64,000 nucleotides of DNA from Tritrichomonas musculus. Its lineage: Eukaryota; Parabasalia; Tritrichomonadida; Tritrichomonadidae. The DNA is taken from contig JAPFFF010000030.1 in assembly GCA_039105265.1 (NCBI GenBank), forward strand, positions 1,364,001 to 1,428,000. Reading direction: 5' to 3'. This document shows positions 1 to 8,851 of the stretch, piece by piece. The first letter of the stretch is position 1. Every line of letters starts with the position of its first letter. The translations under genes were made by a program, and so were the position numbers. The notes under the pieces are model-generated. The model did not search any database, had not been told where the DNA came from, and worked only from the letters and a program-made list of their open reading frames with translations.

Positions 1-584
1 GTGTTTAGCGGTTTATTCGGTTGACCTAGCTTATCGATATGAAGAAACTCAAACATATCATTTAACTTCTTTTCATTTATTACTATTTTTGGGGTCGAAC
101 AATATTTATCATACAATTCTTTATATAAATCAAGTTGTTTAAGATATTCTTCAGCATTTGAATCACTAATGACTTTGATCGGAAGTTGAATCAATTCACG
201 TTGAGCAATAAATGTAGCATCATTGATTGTTCCGCTCTTAGATATATAAACGATTAAATGAAAGTCAGAGTTCTTTAATCTTGACATTTGAATGATATCT
301 CTTAAAACGACATGGCTCTTTCCTCTTCCTTGATTTCCGACAAGTATGTTCAATGAATTGTATTGTGCATAGATTCCTTTCGCGATCGGTCTGATTGATT
401 CATTCTTTATTTTTGATTCATTGCGTTGATATGCTTTATTCATTTCATCATCAATATTAAATGTCTTTTCATTAACAGTTGGCTTGAATGATTCATATTC
501 GAATGCAAAACTCATTCGGTCATCATCATAATCAGAGCTATCAGAGAATAAAATCTCATTATAATTAAAGTGCGTTGGTTTCAT
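1..584 (-). CDS. Maverick packaging ATPase (FtsK/HerA type), 3' part cut by window edge
   Basis: The frame is open from an ATG at 584 to the window edge (194 codons). It aligns along its whole length with the 285-residue ATPase of element 2. A Walker A motif (GNQGRGKS) follows the strand LNILV. The N-terminus carries an acidic Ser/Asp stretch, as in the other copy. By family, this motor would pump element DNA into a capsid. The Walker B region, expected just past LGQPNKPLNT, lies outside the window. Activity cannot be judged from the part seen. Confidence 0.88.
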   Translation of the reverse strand, partial: MKPTHFNYNEILFSDSSDYDDDRMSFAFEYESFKPTVNEKTFNIDDEMNKAYQRNESKIKNESIRPIAKGIYAQYNSLNILVGNQGRGKSHVVLRDIIQMSRLKNSDFHLIVYISKSGTINDATFIAQRELIQLPIKVISDSNAEEYLKQLDLYKELYDKYCSTPKIVINEKKLNDMFEFLHIDKLGQPNKPLN

Positions 585-620
585 GAAACGTGTCATTTCT
601 TTAGTTTTCGTTAAAGCTCT

Positions 621-752
621 TCATGAATACATTTTTGTTCTTATCTCTTCACTGAGTTCTGGTTCTTTGTCAGGCATCATTAAAGATACTTCAACAATCT
701 TCACTAAAAATAAACCTGTTAATAATGAAACAACTAATATTTCATATATCAT
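621..752 (-). CDS. Small Maverick membrane peptide (43 aa), conserved between elements
   Basis: A 43-codon frame with ATG at 752 and TGA at 621. The N-terminal half is a single hydrophobic helix (about residues 2-22) and the C-terminal half is charged, ending EPELSEEIRTKMYS. A 39-codon frame in the matching position of element 2 (48433-48552) has the same design and a closely similar ending, EPKLTEEMRARIYS. In both elements it lies between the ATPase and the ARILSSEND-motif protein. Conservation of sequence, length and place argues for a real gene. Function is unknown; a small virion or membrane protein is inference. Confidence 0.7.
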   Translation of the reverse strand: MIYEILVVSLLTGLFLVKIVEVSLMMPDKEPELSEEIRTKMYS

Positions 753-762
753 TTATTAGTTT

Positions 763-1338
763 TTAAATACATGTTTTTAATGAAATGTTGTGTCTAATGA
801 GTTCGGTATAAATGCTATTATATTTGTATTTCAAGTCATTTGATTCATTATTTTTGTACACCAATATCCTATCAATCAAAAGATATTTGGAACGAGAAAC
901 ACAACCATTACACGCACAATCATCATTGACAATCAATTCAACTTTATCAGCTTGTGTTAGTAATTTGATGAGCTCCATTAATGTATTTGAATGGCAAATT
1001 AATAAATCATTGACTTTTATTGGGTTTGTTTCATAGATTGACAACAATATCTCAAGGAATTTGTTTTTGGTTTCAAGTTCTGTTATATCAGCTCCTATAT
1101 CACTGATACCTCTTTCTAGGGAAACGTTGTTTGTTGGAAGCTGTGATTGATATACTCCATTCATCTGAGGTATAGTAAAATTTGTGGCTTGAGATGATTG
1201 TGGTAATGGTTGAACTGATGGATATTCAACTGGTTGTGGTTGCTTTGGTTTGATGTTTATATTAATACTGGTTGATTGTTCCTGCTTAACTGATGCATCG
1301 TTCTCGCTACTTAATATACGAGCTTTTGATAATGCCAT
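763..1338 (-). CDS. Maverick conserved protein with ARILSSEND N-terminal motif (191 aa)
   Basis: Residues 5-13 read KARILSSEND-like, followed by KQEQ and an INIKPKQ tract. The middle is Pro/Gln/Ser-rich and looks disordered. The C-terminal half is conserved with the 195-residue protein of element 2 at 48589: NKFLE-LL-IYE--P-KVN, CHSN-LMELIK-LT-ADKVEL and a Cys-containing segment (C-C-GC in this copy, GC in the other) before RILV. No enzyme motif is visible. In both elements it sits next to the ATPase and the small membrane peptide, suggesting a packaging or virion role by context only. Confidence 0.75.
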   Translation of the reverse strand: MALSKARILSSENDASVKQEQSTSININIKPKQPQPVEYPSVQPLPQSSQATNFTIPQMNGVYQSQLPTNNVSLERGISDIGADITELETKNKFLEILLSIYETNPIKVNDLLICHSNTLMELIKLLTQADKVELIVNDDCACNGCVSRSKYLLIDRILVYKNNESNDLKYKYNSIYTELIRHNISLKTCI

Positions 1339-1392
1339 GAATGTTTGAATAAAAATAAAACAACATTAATGATGAGCTATTCAATGATTCAT

Positions 1393-1638
1393 TTATAAAG
1401 TCATTTGTTCAGCTGATTTAATACGTTCATCAATGGTTCTTAATTGTATCTTAATTGATTCAATATCATTAAATAGCTGTTTATATATCGACAGTATGTG
1501 AATCATCTTATCAAAAGTTCCGTTTAATGCGTCATCTTCAGAATTCATACATTTATCAAATATCTTATCCTTTACCCTTCTAAACTGAGCGTGTAAAGAT
1601 GATGTATCGCAACTCAAACCATTAATGGCACTATTCAT
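1393..1638 (-). CDS. Small Maverick coiled-coil protein (81 aa)
   Basis: The 81-residue frame starts at an ATG at 1638. Residues about 15-76 show heptad-like spacing of Ile/Leu with Lys/Glu, consistent with a coiled coil, and it contains two cysteines (C10 and C30). A similar-sized predicted coiled-coil protein (77 aa) lies in the same position in element 2 at 49166-49399, though the sequences barely align. I treat them as positional counterparts. Function is not recognised. Confidence 0.55.
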   Translation of the reverse strand: MNSAINGLSCDTSSLHAQFRRVKDKIFDKCMNSEDDALNGTFDKMIHILSIYKQLFNDIESIKIQLRTIDERIKSAEQMTL

Positions 1639-1659
1639 TTAAACCAAAAATAAAACTTC

Positions 1660-1745
1660 AAAATGATTTTTGATGACTGATACCTAAAATATAAGTCATT
1701 TATTTGATTTCAATTGAAGGTTAAAATTACCCCTTTTAATAGCTC
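1660..1745 (+). repeat. Short dispersed repeat, copy 1
   Basis: A block containing GATGACTGATACCTAAAATA, then GATTTC-ATTGAAGGTTAAAA and TTACCCC, is shared almost base for base with 7560-7655. Part of it recurs inverted at 8757-8810. Copy 1 overlaps the 3' end of the minus-strand gene at 1736. Copy 2 lies just beyond the 3' ends of two converging genes. A shared 3' processing signal or a small dispersed element are both possible. Confidence 0.65.
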
Positions 1746-2143
1746 TTTTTATTATCATTGTCATCTTCATTGTCATGCGTCTTTTGCCTTTTGAATGTGA
1801 GAATCCTGTTAATCATGTATGATGTTATATTTATATTTAAATGCTTTTGAATCAATTGTTTTGCAAATGATGCTTGTTTATGTTGTGGTAGTTTCATTAT
1901 TTCTTTCATTCGTTCATCATCAAGGAACTGTATAACTAATTCACGGTCATGAGCGTTCAAGAACTTTGATGAATTGAATAAAGCTCGTTTTGGTTTATCA
2001 TCTTTTATTTGATTCTCTTCATCTGATGAATCATTATTGTCATTGTCAAATGAACCTTCATTATCATCTGATTTAGCAATTAATATTGTTAACAAATGAT
2101 GTATTTCTTCAACATGCTTCATTATCTCTCTTAATTCTGTCAT
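1736..2143 (-). CDS. Small Maverick protein with FN-SK...KLP-HKQ motif (135 aa)
   Basis: The N-terminal 30 residues form a leucine-rich helix, followed by an Asp/Asn/Ser-rich acidic linker (about residues 27-50). The C-terminal part is homologous to the 100-residue protein of element 2 at 61311: AxFNxSKxxN, a spaced E-MK/NK-EI-KLPxHKQxS, and NI-xYM-xx-I. In element 2 its neighbour is also the polymerase gene, in the same tail-to-head order on the minus strand; here the polymerase diverges from it. The helical C-terminus could be a small DNA-binding or protein-primer-like domain, but there is no direct evidence. Confidence 0.7.
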   Translation of the reverse strand: MTELREIMKHVEEIHHLLTILIAKSDDNEGSFDNDNNDSSDEENQIKDDKPKRALFNSSKFLNAHDRELVIQFLDDERMKEIMKLPQHKQASFAKQLIQKHLNINITSYMINRILTFKRQKTHDNEDDNDNKKSY

Positions 2144-2237
2144 TTCAATGAAATAAAAAAACTCTAATTATTTTTTTATTTTTTGATTTAACATTTTTTC
2201 AAATTTCAAATAATTTGATTTTTTAATTATATCATAA

Positions 2238-5200
2238 ATGAGTTCTCGTTATTACTATCAAAAAGATACCAAATCATTTGTTATTGAACAAATCAGGTAT
2301 ATCAATAATGAACTTCAATTAAAACCTCGCTTATCAACATCTAAACCTAGTGATTATGATGTTAAACACTTCAAATCAATCTTAGAAAACTATCTGAATT
2401 CATTCGGTTTTAGAGAACATGAAGGTGATAGAATCAATGATACAACAATATTAGCTTTCGTCAATAGAATGAAAAGAGAAGCAGAAGAACAAGAAGAAGA
2501 GGAGGAAGAGGAACAATTTGAAGAAGAAGAACAAAATGATGAACAACAACAAAAACAAAAACAAATCGAGAACAATATTAAAATAGCTCATGATGCACTC
2601 AACAAAACCCTTCAATTAATTAAATCTGAAAATATATTATTGAGACCATTACCGCCAAAGACAAACAAACTGCCACAACGATATGAAGACATTCGATTTA
2701 ACAATGAAAATGCTGAATTAATTGAATATCTCAAAAAGTTTGGCTATAAAGGTGTTCATTCAAAACATAATTCATATTTCATAATCAATGAACCTGAGAA
2801 CTTTGATGAAGCAGTAGAAGCTTGCAGTCATTTCATTGACCAATACCCAAACGATAGTGAAAAGGTTGAACGATTAGATGAAGACAGTAAAGAACCGATT
2901 AAAATATATTACAAAAACGGTGTATCATCAATTGAAAGCATTAATGAATATTTGACTGAAACTGTATTTAAACAAGAAGTGAAACCGTTCAAAATATATT
3001 TTCAATTGACAGGCATATTTGAGATTCCGCCAAAGAATGAAAGTGAAAGGTACACGTATAAGGCAAGTGAAATCAAATGGAAAAACTATAAATCATCAAT
3101 TCCGATAATAGTCAGAGAGAATAAAGATATTGACAAAGTTAAACTGTATGTTGAATCAAAAATACATGAATATGAAACCACTACTTCAAACATCAAATTA
3201 TGTATCGTTTGGTCAGTATCGTTTACAATCTCACGAGTTGTTAAGATAACAGGTAAGATTGATGATTTACCAAAAGAATTCATTAAAAATAAATATATCA
3301 TTATTGATAACGTTGATGATTGTTTGTGTTGGTATCGATTTCTTGCTTGTTGTTTGAATAAGCAACTTATTGAAACACGAACATTTAAAATCTCCAACAG
3401 AACCGCAGCAGCAAAGAAAATATTATGTGATGAACACGGAATAACTTATTCAACAAAACCTTCAAAAGCAGCAAATCAATTCATCAACACATTCAAAGGA
3501 ATCACGATTGAAGAAATGAAAGAATCAGCGAAGAAGCATAACATTAATGTCAACATATATGAATATGACAAAGAGAAAAATATTTATGATTTACAAGACC
3601 AATGGCATAACGTCGATGATGAAACAAAAACGTTTTCAGCTCTCTTGTATTCAAAGGATAAGATACTTCACATAATGTACATCATCAACGCTGAAGCATT
3701 AACAAATATTCATATATGCCCTCATTGTGGTTCATATATTCATAAAGGACATGAACATATGGATAGATTCAACAGACATGTAGATAAATGTGACGGAAGA
3801 TTCAAAAAGGATTTCATTCCTTCACGAGAAGCTTTACCATATTGTCCACACATTTTAAACAATCCTGTTTATTTGTATTGTCTTTCATATGAACTTGAAT
3901 GGAAGCCAACAAAGCATTATATCACTTATGATTTTGAAACAATGGAGCAAAAGATTGAAAAGAAAGTTAGTGATAAATCAGTTATCAATTCTCGATTGAT
4001 TCCTTTGAGTGTTTCATCATGTGTGAAACTTGATAAAGGTTTGATAACAAAGAACTTTGACATACGAACAAATGAATTCATTGCCAAATGGATTGACTGG
4101 TTATTTGTTGTTGGCTGTGATGTGTATGTTGATAAATTGAATCATTTGAAGAGCTTTATTAAAGATAAATCGGAAGAAGAACTCAATAAAATAGATACAT
4201 CATTGAAAACAATAACAGTATTCGGTTTTAATTCATCACGATTTGATTCAAACTTATTCAAAGAGCAATTGATTAAAAATCATTGGTCTATCGATAGCGG
4301 AATGATTGGAACAGCTACATCATTGAAACAATTTATATTGAAATCATCAAAGTATCCTATTCGATTACGATTCATTGACGCACAAGCATTTGTTGCTGGA
4401 GGAACACTCAAACAGTTTGGAATCGATTTTGGCGGTATCACTAACAGTTCGAAAGGTGTCTTTCCTTATGAAGCAATCAACAGTGATAATTATAATGAAG
4501 TGTTATCAAAGAATGAACCATTCAAATATGAAGACTTCTACAGTTATCTCAATCAAAAGAATCCATTAACAAAAGCTGATTATGAAGAGTATTTGATTGA
4601 TTCAAAGAGGTTTGCAACACGTTGGGATTATTTGTTATCATACAATGACAATGATGTTGAAATGATGATTAAACCGATTGATAATCTTATTCAAATGAAT
4701 GCTGAATATAAAGTTGATTTGATTAGCAATCTTTCATTGTCAAAGAACGCATCATGTATCAAATATGCTCTTGCTTACAAAGATTTTAATCCGAAGAACG
4801 ACTATGAAATCATCAACAAGATGAATACATTCAAACCAACAATGAAATGGTGGTTAAATAAATGTGATAATTATCGAAAGCAAGACATGAAACATAATTT
4901 TTGCTCACAAAAAGGCGATTCATCGCTTCAATCAAATCAAAATCAACGAGATATTTCAAAATGTGTTAGTGAAAAGGATTTTGAAGCTTTCATGAAATTG
5001 TATGAATCAAATGAAACAGGTAAATGTCATTTATGTGGTGAACACTTTACTTACAACAACAAACCAACTCTTGACCGAATAGATAACAACAAAGGACATC
5101 AGATTGATAACTGTTTACTTGCTTGTGCTGAATGTAATCGTTTGAGACAAAGAGATGATGATAAGATAACAAGAACCAAAATACAATTGAAGAAATTCTG

Positions 5201-6800
5201 CAAGCTCCATCACCTTCCGACACTCATAACTGATGAAAAAGAATACTACAATTTGAGAGAGAACATAACGGGAGGATTATCAAATGTACTTCATCGAGTG
5301 AACATCAGAGGTCAAACATTAATCAATAAACTCAAATATGATGCCGTTAATGACAGAATCATCAGCTATGACACTTCAAACACAGTCTCTCACGTTGCTG
5401 GTATTGATTTCAATTCATTGTATCCTTCATCATTCAGTTCAGTAAAACATTCATTTAATCCTTATCACGGAGGAATCATGTACATGCCTGGCTCATTTAT
5501 AAAACGATTTGATGTTTATGATGAAGATGGAAACAAGAATGAAAAGGTATTCAATGCTGCAATGAATATCATTCAATCAAAGAAACGATTTGATGCAAAC
5601 CCTGAGTTTATATTCAAAGCTGAAGTCAAATTAAGATGTCCGAAAAATAAAATCAATGATTTGATTAACTTTCCTCCTGTGTTTAGAAATATCAATATAA
5701 TGAATGATGAACAAACGATTGGAAGCTATATGTACAAATACATGAAAGACAATAAACTGAATTCAGCAGATAAAGAAACAAGAAAGCTGACAATGTTGCT
5801 TGATACATGCGGAACATTTATGACGTTCTCGAACTATTATTTATGGTTTTTAATCGACCACGGACTTATAGTTGATGACATTAAGAGCTTAAGTTTATAT
5901 GAAGCTCATGACGGTTTTAATCAATTTGTTTGCGAGTTTATGAAGAAGCGTCAAGATATATTGTCAGGAAAGACACACGGGAACGAAAAGTTTTACAAGA
6001 TTAGCATGAACGGATCTTACGGATATGACGGAATGAATTCAGAGAACTTCAATAAAGTCAGAATTGTTGATAAAAATAAAGCTTTTCAATTGATAGCATC
6101 CGATACTTATCGCAATGGATGTAAATTGTCAAATGATTGTTATTTGATACAATCACAACCTCATTCATTCAAATGTAATACATGTCTTCAGGAATCATTT
6201 TGGACATTAGACAATGCGAAATATTGGTATTTGACTTTCCTTTATGACTTTCTATACAAATGCATTGACATGAATAAGGTTCATTTCAACTCGGTCGATA
6301 CAGACAGCCTTTACATGTCTATCGCAGGAAATATGAATAAACCGATTGACCAGTTGTTTGATTACGTCATCAAAGACAAAACATTTTATGATAAACACAT
6401 TTATAGTTTTATGCCAAATCCTGCAATCAATGATGTATATGATGAGAAAAAGATTCTCGGTTGTTGTGTAGAAAAGTTCGGAGCAAATCAAGTTGCTTTA
6501 TGCGCTAAATGTTATACGATATGGAGTGATGACAAAACAATTTCATTAAAGCTCAAAGGTGTTTCATTGAAGAAGAACAACATCAAATCAAGTGATTATA
6601 AAGAAGTCATCGACGGACAGACAGTAATGAAAGGAAAGAATATAAACCTTCAAATGAATTCACAACTGATGAGTAAAATAACTGTTATCAAAAATGCTTT
6701 AACAGCGGCGCATTCAAAAATGTTAGTGTTATCGAATCAGTGTTGTTGTCCCTACATTTACGGAATGAATGCATCAAAGTATTTCATTGAAAACCATTAA
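2238..6800 (+). CDS. Protein-primed DNA polymerase family B with inserted HNH domain (Maverick)
   Basis: A 1520-residue protein. An acidic Glu/Gln-rich run occupies about residues 82-110. An OTU-like peptidase candidate spans about 355-480 (DDC at 360-362, His 478), followed by a CxxC...H...C finger near 494-518. Exonuclease motifs follow: Exo I YDFETME near 564, Exo II FGFNSSRFD near 660, Exo III YNDND near 801. Polymerase motifs are A (DFNSLYPSS near 1056), B (KISMNGSYGYDG near 1252) and C (DTDS near 1352). An HNH/zinc motif (CxxC, LDRIDNN, H, NC, CxxCN; about 930-967) lies between exonuclease and palm. All catalytic motifs look intact. Replication of the element by protein priming is the family role. 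Confidence 0.93.
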   Translation: MSSRYYYQKDTKSFVIEQIRYINNELQLKPRLSTSKPSDYDVKHFKSILENYLNSFGFREHEGDRINDTTILAFVNRMKREAEEQEEEEEEEQFEEEEQNDEQQQKQKQIENNIKIAHDALNKTLQLIKSENILLRPLPPKTNKLPQRYEDIRFNNENAELIEYLKKFGYKGVHSKHNSYFIINEPENFDEAVEACSHFIDQYPNDSEKVERLDEDSKEPIKIYYKNGVSSIESINEYLTETVFKQEVKPFKIYFQLTGIFEIPPKNESERYTYKASEIKWKNYKSSIPIIVRENKDIDKVKLYVESKIHEYETTTSNIKLCIVWSVSFTISRVVKITGKIDDLPKEFIKNKYIIIDNVDDCLCWYRFLACCLNKQLIETRTFKISNRTAAAKKILCDEHGITYSTKPSKAANQFINTFKGITIEEMKESAKKHNINVNIYEYDKEKNIYDLQDQWHNVDDETKTFSALLYSKDKILHIMYIINAEALTNIHICPHCGSYIHKGHEHMDRFNRHVDKCDGRFKKDFIPSREALPYCPHILNNPVYLYCLSYELEWKPTKHYITYDFETMEQKIEKKVSDKSVINSRLIPLSVSSCVKLDKGLITKNFDIRTNEFIAKWIDWLFVVGCDVYVDKLNHLKSFIKDKSEEELNKIDTSLKTITVFGFNSSRFDSNLFKEQLIKNHWSIDSGMIGTATSLKQFILKSSKYPIRLRFIDAQAFVAGGTLKQFGIDFGGITNSSKGVFPYEAINSDNYNEVLSKNEPFKYEDFYSYLNQKNPLTKADYEEYLIDSKRFATRWDYLLSYNDNDVEMMIKPIDNLIQMNAEYKVDLISNLSLSKNASCIKYALAYKDFNPKNDYEIINKMNTFKPTMKWWLNKCDNYRKQDMKHNFCSQKGDSSLQSNQNQRDISKCVSEKDFEAFMKLYESNETGKCHLCGEHFTYNNKPTLDRIDNNKGHQIDNCLLACAECNRLRQRDDDKITRTKIQLKKFCKLHHLPTLITDEKEYYNLRENITGGLSNVLHRVNIRGQTLINKLKYDAVNDRIISYDTSNTVSHVAGIDFNSLYPSSFSSVKHSFNPYHGGIMYMPGSFIKRFDVYDEDGNKNEKVFNAAMNIIQSKKRFDANPEFIFKAEVKLRCPKNKINDLINFPPVFRNINIMNDEQTIGSYMYKYMKDNKLNSADKETRKLTMLLDTCGTFMTFSNYYLWFLIDHGLIVDDIKSLSLYEAHDGFNQFVCEFMKKRQDILSGKTHGNEKFYKISMNGSYGYDGMNSENFNKVRIVDKNKAFQLIASDTYRNGCKLSNDCYLIQSQPHSFKCNTCLQESFWTLDNAKYWYLTFLYDFLYKCIDMNKVHFNSVDTDSLYMSIAGNMNKPIDQLFDYVIKDKTFYDKHIYSFMPNPAINDVYDEKKILGCCVEKFGANQVALCAKCYTIWSDDKTISLKLKGVSLKKNNIKSSDYKEVIDGQTVMKGKNINLQMNSQLMSKITVIKNALTAAHSKMLVLSNQCCCPYIYGMNASKYFIENH

Positions 6801-6853
6801 ACAATTAATTTGATGATTTTATTTTAAAAAATCATTTTTTATTTTTGTTATAA

Positions 6854-7495
6854 ATGAGTCAACCAACCGGGCAGACACAAATTGAAACTGAAAATGAAGC
6901 CGAATTTGAACCGTTGAAAGACTTTGAAAATGATTATGAAATTCAAACAACTTTCCCTTATAACATCAGAAAGAAGAAAACAGGACGAATATTAGCTGAA
7001 GGTGAATACAGACAAAATGTTTATCCGTGTGTAAGCCTAAATAACAAAATATATTATAAACATATTCTTGTAGCAAAGCAATTCATTGAAAATCCTGATA
7101 ATCTGCCACAAGTCGACCATATCAGTCATGATAGGAGTGATTATCATTTATCTAATCTTCGATGGGTTTCACCGACAGAAAATCAACAAAATAAATCATC
7201 ACATCTAAGTATAAAATATGAGTTTGTTGATGATATACCTGATGAAGCTATGATTATTGATTTCTATGAAACAAAGACAGAAAGAAGAGAGTTTGAAGAA
7301 AACAAGTATTATTATTACTTTGATGAATCAAATAATGAAGACAAGTTTTATGCAAAGATTACTGATAATATTTATAAAATTCTTCATATCAATACAAATA
7401 AATCAGGTAATGAATTTGTTTTACTTCGTGATGTTGAAAATAAACCAGTCGGTGTATATATCAATCGATTTAAACATCAACATGATTTGATTTAA
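6854..7495 (+). CDS. HNH endonuclease (NUMOD4/HNH_3-like), Maverick
   Basis: A 213-residue protein. An N-terminal strand-rich segment (YEIQTTFPYNIRKK) resembles NUMOD4. The HNH core follows: KHILVAKQFI, then VDHISHDRSDYHLSNLRWVS and NKSS. The first His, the DH pair, Asp and Asn residues are all in place. The C-terminal domain (IPDEA, RxEFEENKYYYY, INRFKHQH) is conserved in the element 2 copy at 49679 and is not part of the usual HNH family. The gene lies 53 bases after the polymerase stop. Homing-type cutting is the family activity; a role in element spread is inference. Confidence 0.85.
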   Translation: MSQPTGQTQIETENEAEFEPLKDFENDYEIQTTFPYNIRKKKTGRILAEGEYRQNVYPCVSLNNKIYYKHILVAKQFIENPDNLPQVDHISHDRSDYHLSNLRWVSPTENQQNKSSHLSIKYEFVDDIPDEAMIIDFYETKTERREFEENKYYYYFDESNNEDKFYAKITDNIYKILHINTNKSGNEFVLLRDVENKPVGVYINRFKHQHDLI

Positions 7496-7559
7496 ATGAT
7501 GCATAAATATGTTTTATTTTTGTTATCATTGGTTTCATTCGATTGAAACACTAAAAATA

Positions 7560-7655
7560 ATAATAATCATTGAATGATTTTGATGACTGATACCTAAAAT
7601 ATAGGTCATTATTTCGATTTCGATTGAAGGTTAAAATTACCCCGGTTGATATCCC
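7560..7655 (+). repeat. Short dispersed repeat, copy 2
   Basis: Near-identical to 1660-1745, including GATGACTGATACCTAAAATA and GATTGAAGGTTAAAATTACC. It lies between the converging HNH gene (ends 7495) and the 354-residue gene (ends 7665), where a bidirectional 3' end signal would be expected. Confidence 0.65.
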
Positions 7656-7664
7656 TTTTCATTT

Positions 7665-8729
7665 TCACTTTCTGTTAACATATTTGACGTTCTTTGACGA
7701 CGTTATATTGAATCTACCTGTTTTTTCAATCATTGATGCCAGTTCATCTTGCTTCACAAACAATCCGAATGATGTTTTATACTTCTTTTGGACGTCAGAT
7801 AGTGTGAATCGTTCCATGGTCGGGTAGTTCTTTGTCATAAATGAATCAATATTATATTTGTTCTCAGCTGGTTGTTCTTTGTATTCTTCATCAGCTTTTG
7901 TTTGTTCTTTCAAATCATCTCTCATATCTTGTAGCTCGCGAACACAATATTCATACTTTCGTTTAATGGCTTCACATTTTGAACATGTTTTGACTGATTT
8001 TGAATTACATTCAGCTATCTTTCCGTTCAATTGAATAATGTTATCAATGACGTCTTGAATCAATGACGGGTCGATTCGTAGCATCCATACCTCATATGTG
8101 TCTGGCGGTGTATAACAATCACATCTCATCATTTCCTTATCTTCTTCAGTCATAACATAACTCTCAGCATCATCGTTAATGCATATACATCTCATGATTG
8201 ATACACATTTTGATACAAATCTTTTATAAACCCCGTACTCAGTGCTTTTATATACGTCAGTAATGTTTTTATATATCTTATCGCACTTTTCATCTATTGT
8301 TGAATGATTGCAATGATAACCCATGAATTCAAAGTTACATTTTCTGATGAATTTCTTTATCTCAACAGTATCTGTACGTTCTTTCTTTATTTCTTCAAAG
8401 ACAGGAATCACTGGTTTTGATGAATGAAGGTCATTGATGGACGGTATGGCTTTGAATGCGTTAAATACATTATCCATCAAATCACTGTATCGCTGAATCT
8501 TCAAAACATACTTTGAACGATTACCTTCAATCAAATCAAATAGTCGTTCAATGGCTTCTTTTGCAGATTTCTCGATGATATTATTTCTGATTTGTTTATC
8601 ACTGAGGAACAAATTAAGAAGTCTGTTTGCTTGTTCAATCATTAGTTGATTTGGATTAAATGATTTGACTGATGAGGTCTCAACGATTGAAGAGCTTTCA
8701 TTGTTTTGATTTGTTTGACTGACGGTCAT
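7665..8729 (-). CDS. Uncharacterised Maverick protein, cysteine-containing (354 aa)
   Basis: Not recognised. The N-terminus is Ser/Asn-rich, followed by a long helical stretch (about residues 25-110). The middle has several cysteines (MGYHCNH, MRCICIND, MRCDCY, and a CSKC pair) that could bind zinc. A charged coiled-coil segment surrounds the CSKC pair. The last 45 residues (FTLSDVQKKYKTSFG ... KNVKYVNRK) look like a small winged-helix unit by pattern only. No counterpart is seen in element 2, so it may be accessory. Confidence 0.6.
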   Translation of the reverse strand: MTVSQTNQNNESSSIVETSSVKSFNPNQLMIEQANRLLNLFLSDKQIRNNIIEKSAKEAIERLFDLIEGNRSKYVLKIQRYSDLMDNVFNAFKAIPSINDLHSSKPVIPVFEEIKKERTDTVEIKKFIRKCNFEFMGYHCNHSTIDEKCDKIYKNITDVYKSTEYGVYKRFVSKCVSIMRCICINDDAESYVMTEEDKEMMRCDCYTPPDTYEVWMLRIDPSLIQDVIDNIIQLNGKIAECNSKSVKTCSKCEAIKRKYEYCVRELQDMRDDLKEQTKADEEYKEQPAENKYNIDSFMTKNYPTMERFTLSDVQKKYKTSFGLFVKQDELASMIEKTGRFNITSSKNVKYVNRK

Positions 8730-8756
8730 TTTATAAAAAATAAAAAATCAAAATGA

Positions 8757-8810
8757 AAAATAAAAAGGGATATAAAAAGAGCTATTTTTAACCTTCAATC
8801 GAAATCAAAA
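8757..8810 (-). repeat. Short dispersed repeat, copy 3 (inverted, partial)
   Basis: TTTTAACCTTCAATCGAAAT followed by CAAA is the reverse complement of the core of copies 1 and 2. The adjoining AAAAAGAGCTATT also matches the edge of copy 1. It lies between the start of the 354-residue gene and the end of the fibre gene, in opposite orientation to copies 1 and 2. Confidence 0.55.
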
Positions 8811-8851
8811 ATGAAGCCCTAAATGCCGTTCATGAATGAAAATCAATTGAT

